Shown here one piece after another: positions 56,823-64,000 of a DNA stretch of 64,000 nucleotides. Origin of the DNA: Plectosphaerella cucumerina (Eukaryota > Ascomycota > Sordariomycetes > Glomerellales > Plectosphaerellaceae); contig JAGPXD010000004.1 in NCBI GenBank assembly GCA_020746995.1, positions 868,001 through 932,000 on the forward strand, read 5' to 3'. Under the pieces are notes generated by a model. That model ran no database searches, was not told the DNA's origin, and was given only the letters and a program-made list of their open reading frames with translations. The stretch's first letter is position 1. Each line of letters opens with the position of its first letter. The position numbers were made by a program, and so were the translations under genes.

Positions 56823-57674
56823 GGCGAGGATCTTGGGGGGAAAAGTCGCGATGGTTGGGATGGTGTTGAGGGGTTGGTTTGGACTGGGAGGTCTGTCTGA
56901 ATTCAGACGGCGGGGTACTTTTGGCTTTTGGGGGTTGGGACGAAAAACCAGCACATCCAGAACAGCAGCTGCTGCAGATATGTAGTACTTCCCAAAAACA
57001 ATACCGTGCCTGATAGCGACAGAGTATTCCCTCAAATCGAATTCTCGTGAAATTACCGATCAAATCTAACAAATCCCTCCACCAGCGCGTCCGATCCGAT
57101 CGGCCCGGTGCCGGACTGATGACGCCATGACCAATGTCTCCCATCGCGGCTCGGTCAGCTTCAGTCACCCCCACTTCTCGGTCAGTTTTCGGTCACCCCA
57201 CTTCGCCCGGTGAGCATCGGTGAAGGACTCCGCGTCTCGGCCGCCTCGGTCGAGCGACATCCGCATGCTTCACCCGAGGAGTGCCGTACCCTCGCCCGCA
57301 TGACACGACTTGAAGACGCCACGCGCGGGCACTATCGCGGAATCCATTCAAAACATCAAGCTAAACGAACGAAACACCGCGAATAACCCCTCCAAACCCC
57401 CGCCATGTGGACCATCGCTGCGTGATGGCCCGAACCACCGAAAAGGGGTCCCGAGCCTCGGCGCCATAGTTTCACGCACGCAATTCATGTAAACCCCCCC
57501 TCGGTCGTCTGACGAGAATACATCTACTTTTCTCTTCTCTTCTTGTTTCTTCTCTTCACTCTAGAATATAGCCTCTGACTTGATCTTCACCCCGAGACCC
57601 TCACCACCGCCGACCCCTATCCGACCTAACCGCCAAAAAACATCACCACATCCTCACCACTCCCCTCTCACAAA
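56823..57674. promoter_or_regulatory. Shared promoter, GT8 / aldolase
   Basis: 852 bp between head-to-head start codons. Two near-identical 27-bp units (CTCGGTCAG..., ending CCCCACTT) lie in tandem at 57150-57203. A C-rich, purine-poor tract (CTCTTCTCTTC..., 57530-57670) precedes the aldolase ATG, as is common for well-expressed fungal genes. Confidence 0.5.
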
Positions 57675-58667
57675 ATGGCCGTCCCCCCGCCCCCGGGCAT
57701 CTACGTCCCCGTCCCGACCTTCTTCGCCCCCCGCTCCTCCGCCTCCTACGACCCCATCATCCCCCCCTTCGACGCAGCCACCCAAGGCGCCCACGCAGTC
57801 TACCTCGCCCGCGCCGGCATCCGCGGCCAAGTCATCCTCGGCTCCACCGGCGAAGCCGTCCACCTCCTCCCCTCCGAGCGCGGCCCCGTCCTCCGCGCCT
57901 CCCGCGAAGCCCTCGACGCCGCCGGCTTCCCCGACTACCCCATCATCGCCGGCACCGCCTCAAACTCCATCGCCGAGACCGTCGAGCAGCTCGCCGACGC
58001 CAAAGCCGCGGGCGCCCAGTACGGCCTCGTCCTCGCCCCCGGCTACTTCGCCGGCGCCGCCTCCCAGCCCGGAATCATCGCCTGGTTCCGCGCCGTCGCC
58101 GACCGCAGCCCCATCCCCGTCCTCATCTACCACTACCCCGGCGTCTCCAACAACGTAAAGGTCGCCCCCTCCACCTACGAGGCCCTCGCTGCCCACCCCA
58201 ACATCGTCGGCTGCAAGCTCTCCCACGGCGATGCCTCGCACACCGCCCTGATCGCCTCTAACCCGGCCATCGACCACAAGGGCTTCGCCACCTTTACCGG
58301 CCTGGGCCAGCACCTCCTCCCCGTCGTCTCCGTTGGCGCGGCCGGCGCCATCGACGGCTCAGCCGGCTTCTTCCCCCGTTCTGTGTCTCGCCTCTACGAT
58401 CTGGCCGCCAAGGTCCGTCCCACCGACGAGGAGGCCGCCGAGCGCAAGCTCCTCCAGTTCCGCATCAGCGGCGTCGAGGAGCTCGTCGTCCGCTTCGGCA
58501 CTGTCGGCATCAAGGAGGCCATCTCCCGCCTGCGCGGCTTCGGCGACCGCGACGGCACCCGTCTGCCCCTGGTCGGCGGCATTCCCGGTGGTGACGCTGA
58601 GTGGGAGAACTGGAAGGGCGTCATCGAGGCCCTCGAAGAGATTGAGAAGAGCCTCGGCGGGCAGTAG
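57675..58667 (+). CDS. DHDPS/NAL-family aldolase, L-KDG-aldolase-like
   Basis: Intronless, 330 aa. The class I aldolase (beta/alpha)8 family of DapA, N-acetylneuraminate lyase and KDG aldolase is clear: GSTGEA at residues 56-61, the catalytic tyrosine in LIYHYPG (Tyr154), and the Schiff-base lysine in VGCKLSHGD (Lys181). The sequence as a whole (PGIYVPVPTFF, PIIAGTASNSI, AAGAQYGLVLAPGYFAG, then GLGQHLLPVV) most recalls fungal L-threo-3-deoxy-hexulosonate aldolases (LGA1/GaaC) of D-galacturonate breakdown, which yield pyruvate and L-glyceraldehyde; 4-hydroxy-2-oxoglutarate aldolase is the main alternative. It is cytosolic (no signal peptide). Fungi make lysine by the aminoadipate route, so a true DHDPS role is unlikely. 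No other galacturonate gene is near. Confidence 0.88.
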   Translation: MAVPPPPGIYVPVPTFFAPRSSASYDPIIPPFDAATQGAHAVYLARAGIRGQVILGSTGEAVHLLPSERGPVLRASREALDAAGFPDYPIIAGTASNSIAETVEQLADAKAAGAQYGLVLAPGYFAGAASQPGIIAWFRAVADRSPIPVLIYHYPGVSNNVKVAPSTYEALAAHPNIVGCKLSHGDASHTALIASNPAIDHKGFATFTGLGQHLLPVVSVGAAGAIDGSAGFFPRSVSRLYDLAAKVRPTDEEAAERKLLQFRISGVEELVVRFGTVGIKEAISRLRGFGDRDGTRLPLVGGIPGGDAEWENWKGVIEALEEIEKSLGGQ

Positions 58668-59005
58668 ACATACCACCGCCTCAAAATAAGTAAAACATAA
58701 TAGAAGAGACTTACCCTCGTCACCACACCACCTCGAACATGTGCAAACATCGCATTGACTGTCTAGGGTATTGTGTTTGTCCTGCTTCCCATGCCGGCAA
58801 ATCACTCAAAAATGACCGTGATGCAACATTCCTCCCTCCAGAGCAAGCTCAACATATGAAAAAGGAAAAAGCAAGAAGAAAAACCCCCCTTCGCCGGTCC
58901 GGGTCCATTCTATGATGCAGTCGAGATGCGTCAGACCAGAAAGCACGGGGCCCATCCGCGAGGACGCCTCCGTAAAACAAGTGTCGATGCGCCGCCGGTA
59001 TGCAC
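58668..59005. other. Convergent 3' flanks, aldolase / atg2
   Basis: 338 bp between two facing stop codons; probable 3' UTRs. Nothing else seen. Confidence 0.5.
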
Positions 59006-62000
59006 TCAGTGCCGTTTGTACTTCTGCAGACATTGTTAGCCTCGTTTCTCCAAAGCAGCACATCAGGGTGACTTACCTCCTCCACGCGCCGCCGGTTCTC
59101 CGGGTCGAGCGAGTTGGTTGCTCCCATGAGCGTCTTGCCGATGGCCTTGCTCGCCCCGATCGCCGGCCGGAACACAATCGTTGGCGCTCGCCGCAGCATC
59201 ACCCTCGCCAGGCCCGCGGCGTCGCCGCTCTCCATCACCTCGCCAGGAACAGCGATGATGGCGTCGCGCGCCAGGTGCAGGTCTCGTGCCAGGCTGGCGT
59301 ATCCGCCCCGAAGGCCCTGCAGCACACCTGCCGGCTGGTCTGCGTACAGGCTGATCTGCTTGCGCTGCTCCTCGAAGTCTTCGCCCGGGTCGTTGCCATC
59401 CCACGTCGTCGCCTCCGCCTCGGCCGCCCGGCCCGATGTCAACAGGCCCTCGGCACCCTGCAGCGCCGTCTGCGTGCCCACCGCAACCTTGGCTCCAAGC
59501 TTGATCACCTCGGTGCCCGTCGTGCGCGCGAATGCCGCCGCACCCTTGCCCAGGCTGCGCAGGATGCGTCCGTCCTTCTGATACTCGCGGACCGGGATTT
59601 CCACCAGCTCTTTGAACCCGCTGCCGATGTTGACCAGCCCGCGGATTGGCGCAAGCGCTCCCAGGATTCCCGGCAGCTGTGTCTTCTTGACGTCCGGCAT
59701 CCAAATGTCGTTGAGCGTCTTACCCATCCGGTCGAACCCTTGGATTCCGTAAATGATCGTGTGCCGCAGCGTCATACGCGCTTGATCCAGCACGATGAAG
59801 TTCATGAACTCCGTCGTCCGTCCAGACTTGAGCCCCGCGTAGTCGACCCGCTTCGGCTTGAAGTCTAGCTGCACCGGAATGTCCATCACCTCCACCCTCT
59901 GCAGGAACGGCACGTCGCTCGGCGAGCTGTGCACCGGCACCTTGTCGTCCTTGAACTCGAAGAACCGCGTGATGAAGTCGAGCGCGTCCTGGTCCACGTG
60001 CAGCCGCAGCGGCATCACCGACACCTTGAGGATAATGTCCGACGCCGCCAGATCCTCCTGCGGCTTGACCGTCAGTACCTCGAGCCGCACCATGCTCGTG
60101 TTCATCTGCCGCTCGCCCGCATCCTTGTCGTACGTCGCAAACATCTTCCACGTCGACGTCGGAATGTGGTCGAAGACTTCGAGCGAGTAGATGCGCACAT
60201 CAATAGACGTCTGCGTCTCGCCGCTGCCCGGCGGGAACATGATCAGGTCCGCGTTGAGCCCCGAAAGCTCAAACGTGATCTTGTGATTGCGGCTGCGATT
60301 CAGTCGGAGCTTCTTCCTGGACCTGCCACTGCCACTGGGGCGACTAGGTGTCGCCGTTGCCGTTGTCGCCACAGACTCTGTCTCGGTGTACGTCGCATTG
60401 TCGTTGATGTCCTGGTTGATCATCTGTGCGAGCTCCCTCGGGTCGCGATTCGCAGGAATGCCGATGTAGATCGAGTTGAACAAGTAGTCCCCGATCACGT
60501 CGATGTCCTCGTCCTCGTCAGGCTCCGGCTCCCTCCGCCTGCGCCGCTCCATCGCCTTGTTCTCCACCTGCTCGACCGTCTTGGTGATTTCATCTCGCGT
60601 TCGAACCCAGTCATAGCCGTCGAACAGATTCCAGATGACATGCACGTTGCGAACCGCCACATGGACTGGGCTGCGGCGCACCAGGTCAGCTGGCGCCCGG
60701 TCGTAGGAGTTGCGGGTTGAGTTCCAAATCTTGGCTGTGCTGTCGAGGTCCTGCTTTTTGACGAAGTAGTTCTCTTCGATGAGGAGGTCGTTGCTTGTAT
60801 CAGAATCCTCGGAGGAGCCGGCGCCAAACATGAGCTCGCCGCCTCCGCGCTTGTCGCTGGCCGCGGAGACTCCCGACATCATGGAACCACCCGCACTAAA
60901 GAGCTTGCCAGCGACATCGTACTCCTGATGCTGGTAGTCGTCGTCGGGGATCGATCCCGAGCCCACCATTATGTCGTACTCGTCGTCGCCGCGCCCTGGG
61001 CCGCCATGGGAAAGTCGTCGTCAAAGTCGTACAGCCCTTCGGCCTTCCCAAACGCCTCGGGCGAGATGGACGCCAGCAGGTCCTCCATTGGCAGAACCTT
61101 GGTCCTGTACTTGTTTTCCTTGCTCGGCGGCGTCGGCGGCGACAGGCCATTGGCCAGGGAAATGAGCGTCTGCGTCGAGTCGGCGCACGTCTCCAGGACG
61201 AGCAAGTCATCTCGGACTTCCACATCGATCTGCTTCTCGCCATCCCCCGTGGCCACAACCTTCACCACTACCTTGGCCGCCGAGATGAAACTAATGTTAA
61301 CAAAGCCCTTGGAGATGAGCTCTGCAATCTCGTCGGAAGCGGCAGGGCGAGGGCGTCGAGCGCCAGACACATCCTTGGACACGGGCCTGGACACATCGTC
61401 GGTAAGGAGGATGTCAGCCTTGTTGATCTGGAAGGTGGCCTGCATCTCCACATCCTTGGGCAGCACGACCGTGAGCTGTGCGTCGTTGAGCGCAAGAATG
61501 AGCTTGGATGTCTGATTGAGCGGGTTCAAGCCGAGCATGCAGGTCTTGAACAGAATGTCAACCTTGGTGGGCTTGCTGGTTGTCGTCTTGCCGGAGTCAG
61601 TTCGGCGAATATTTTGAGGCGTGTTTTTGGTCGCCAGAGCGCTGTGCGCCTGGTCGCCCAGGTTGGCAACAGACGCGGCAAGGCTGGCCTCAAAGTCCTG
61701 CGGCGTGGCCTCGGGGCCGAGTCCCAGCACGTCCATGATTGTCGGCACGCGGTAGTCGATGGTCACATCCCGCATCTTGACCTTGATCACCGGCTCCATC
61801 TCGTCCCCGATCATGCGCACCATAAGCACAGGACCGGGCGAGGTACCGAGGCGGGAGATGTCGGGCGAGCTGATCAGGTCCTCGCGGCCGTTACGGTCGA
61901 CGGCAATGGAGTGGACGCCAAAGGCGATGAGCGAGGGCACTGTGATCTGAGCAATCTCGAAAGTGCCCAGGCGGGAGTTGATGGTGCCAATCTTGCCGCC

Positions 62001-64000
62001 GAGCTCGACCGAGGCGCGAGCGTCGAGCACCTTTGCCAGCGTCAAGAGACCGGGCCGGTCATCCTCGGGGAGATACTTGGCAACGGTACCCAGGCGCGCG
62101 AGCTCCTCTCCGAGTCCTGGAAGGCACGCGAGCAACGGGATCTGGCTGACTCGGGCCTGGACCTGGTCGACCGTGACTCGCAGGATGGGTCCCTTCCTGC
62201 GTTGCCTCAGAAGCGTATCGACCATGATCTCGTCGTCAGCCTTGTCGAACTTAATCTTGGATGGCGTGATAAGCTCAAGCAGCCGCTCTAAGTCGCCGTC
62301 GGTAGGTGTGTTGAGGAAGTCGAACCGAAGACCGGCAACATCGACAGCAATAGGGGCACTCCTGGCAAGCGAGCCGTTCAAATAGGGGCCCTCGAGATGC
62401 GCCTTGCTGATGGCGACACCCAGTCCTGATTCTCTGCTGACCATCTTGACGGCGCTCGTGTCAAGTGCCACCAAGCATTCCTTACCCTGAAGCTCGAGAT
62501 GGAAGCCGCCCACGCGCATGTCGACCTTGTTCTCCGAGGCCGCCGATCGGTCATCGGGGTTGATGGGGGTGTCGAAATGCACACCCCTTGGCTTGCGCGG
62601 CGACGTCACGGGGCTCTTGGCCGACGACATGGAGGCAGCGCTGGAAGTGACAGAGGAGCTCATGTTAAGGAAGCTGCTCAGCCCGCCGAACCAGCTAAAC
62701 GTCTCGTCGAGGCGCTGCAAGTCAAGCTGCACGAGGAGCGGCAGCGTCGTGATTTCGGACCTTGTCGACTTGGGCGTCTTGATGATCTTGACAGAGATGT
62801 CGGAGCCGGCCGTTGGCAGCTTGTCCATAACGGACGTCCGCATCTGAAGGCTCTGGTCGAAGGAGACAATATCGTCCTTGGCGTAACCAAAGCTGAACTT
62901 CTCCAGGTCAATGTTGGTCTCGACGGTGGGGCCATCGCTCGTGACACCGATGACGAGGTTGTCCAAGACTGTCCGCAGGAGGACGTCCGGCTGTAGGAAC
63001 AGCCTGGTAGGGGAAAGCGTGCGCTCAGCGGTATCAGCGACGCCACCCAGCTGGCTGAGGAACAGTATGGAGATCTTGTCCATGACGATCTTGAAAGCGG
63101 ACGGCTTGGAAGTCTCAGGCTGCTGCTGAGCGGCCGTCGGCTTCGGTGCGGGTTCCGTAACGTCTTTGACGGCTTCCAGGAGCTTGCCGACGACGGTCAC
63201 AAGGAGGAACGCCAGCGACATATCGAAGCGCACTTCAACGGGCGACAGAATGACCTCGAGCGTCTTGTCGTCCTCGGTCGGAGAGGCTACTGGCGGTGGC
63301 GACCGCGGAGAGGCACTCGCCTCGAGATTCGGAGTCGTCGAGTACATGGAGAAGGCGCCAGGAAGATGAGGCGCCGTGGACCTGGAGAGCCTGATTGATG
63401 CATCCGTGGAGCCCTGCTGGTTGGGATGAACGTGTATGTGCTTGTGCATGGAGGGCACGTAGACAGAGATGCGGTCCAGGTTGACAATCTCCTTGATGAG
63501 GCGTGTTGGCCCTCTAGGCGTCGGCACGTCTTCTGGAGACGGTATGGAGGGAATCTGGGGTTCCTCGATCTCGTCTGGCATCGGTGGTGTCTCCGGACGG
63601 ACGGGCTCTGGCGATTCAGTCGTAGTTTCTGGCTGCGGCTCAGGGACAGTTTCGAAGACGGGCGAGGGAACTCTCGGAGGCGATGGAGTTTTGACAGGTT
63701 CCTCTTGTGGCAGTTGCTCCTCGGGCTGTGGCGCGGGAGGCGAATCCTGTGGTGACGTCTCGACTGGCGACAGAGTCTCCTCCTTGGGCAAAGCTGCCGG
63801 CTTCTTGGGTGATGACTCCGGGCTCTCTCCCCACGCGCCCGGCATCTCAGACCGTGCTTGGGCGTCGGTTCCAGCGTGCGAGAAGGCGCTCAGGTACATG
63901 CTCTCGGCCTCCTCGTGCGTGAAGACATGAGATTGGGCGAGGTCCTCAGGGACGCCCCTGTCATCGGGACTGTCGCTCCTCGCGATGGAATATTGCGACT
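59006..64000 (-). CDS. atg2: Atg2, autophagy lipid-transfer protein (5' end beyond window)
   Basis: The gene enters from the right edge (the frame is open at 64000) and ends at 59006. The last exon is 59006-59023 (KYKRH*), joined over intron 59024-59076 to 59077 onward. Seen parts: a disordered Pro/Glu-rich stretch (about 63500-63850), long beta-rich rod segments, and the C-terminal ATG_C region (LVEIPVREYQKDGRILRSLG, KGAAAFARTT, GTEVIKLGAKVAVGTQTA). Atg2 is a rod-like bridge that moves lipids from the ER to the phagophore together with Atg9 and Atg18. Fungal Atg2 is about 2000-2200 aa; roughly 1640 codons lie here. The coding frame changes once at 60972-61020 with no usable splice pair, so a one-base deletion or assembly error is likely. 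If the break were real, the ATG_C half would be lost. Confidence 0.87.

Noticed and set aside
58849..60969. A separate gene starting at an internal ATG near 60969 (ATG_C part alone)
   Set aside because: The upstream frame carries the rest of Atg2 and meets it within 49 bp; one gene with a frame break is far more likely than two genes.

Overview
The window is nuclear DNA of a filamentous ascomycete (Pezizomycotina). Most genes carry short introns (about 45-90 bp) with GT...AG ends and CTAAC/CTGAC-like branch points. The autophagy, splicing, Pol I and transcription-coupled-repair orthologues are of fungal type, and fungus-only families are present (Zn2Cys6 regulator, DUF3824, small secreted Cys proteins). 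GC-rich third codon positions and protein style suggest Sordariomycetes; that placement is inference. No bacterial operons, viral genes, CRISPR arrays, intact transposons or biosynthetic cluster were seen.

Layout. 0-10 kb is accessory in character: an NmrA-like reductase (-), an 18-bp minisatellite, a 1381-aa protein of an uncharacterised family (-), a small secreted protein (-), then a decayed piece of a paralogue of the 1381-aa gene. 10-26 kb holds atg5 (+), a 1201-aa Zn2Cys6 regulator (-), about 7.4 kb without a supportable gene upstream of it, rrn10 (-) and a CSA/ERCC8 WD40 gene (+) back to back. 26-29 kb holds two intron-containing tRNA-Phe(GAA) genes flanking a four-TM membrane protein gene. 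29-37 kb holds a secreted protein (-), the DEAH spliceosomal helicase prp2 (-) divergent from the ER J-protein scj1 (+), and a methyltransferase (+). 37-50 kb holds a DDX60-like Ski2-family helicase (-), an unrecognised basic protein whose first intron carries 17-bp repeats (-), and a DUF3824 RS/Ala-rich protein (-). 50-64 kb holds a 3-kb gap, a 12-Cys secreted protein (+), a broken chromodomain-like gene (+), a GT8-type transferase (-) divergent from a KDG/DHDPS-type aldolase (+), and the C-terminal three quarters of atg2 (-), which runs off the right edge.

How the genes relate. There is no single pathway. atg5 (conjugation) and atg2 (lipid transfer) both serve autophagosome formation but lie 48 kb apart. 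prp2/scj1, rrn10/CSA-like and GT8/aldolase are head-to-head pairs sharing promoters of 0.55-0.85 kb. The most unusual items are the uncharacterised 1381-aa family with its nearby relic, the long gene-free block upstream of the regulator, the chromodomain-like pseudogene with a TAG and a 68-bp tandem duplication, and a frame break in atg2.

Gene models were built by eye from reading frames and splice signals. Exon limits are given so they can be checked against RNA data.
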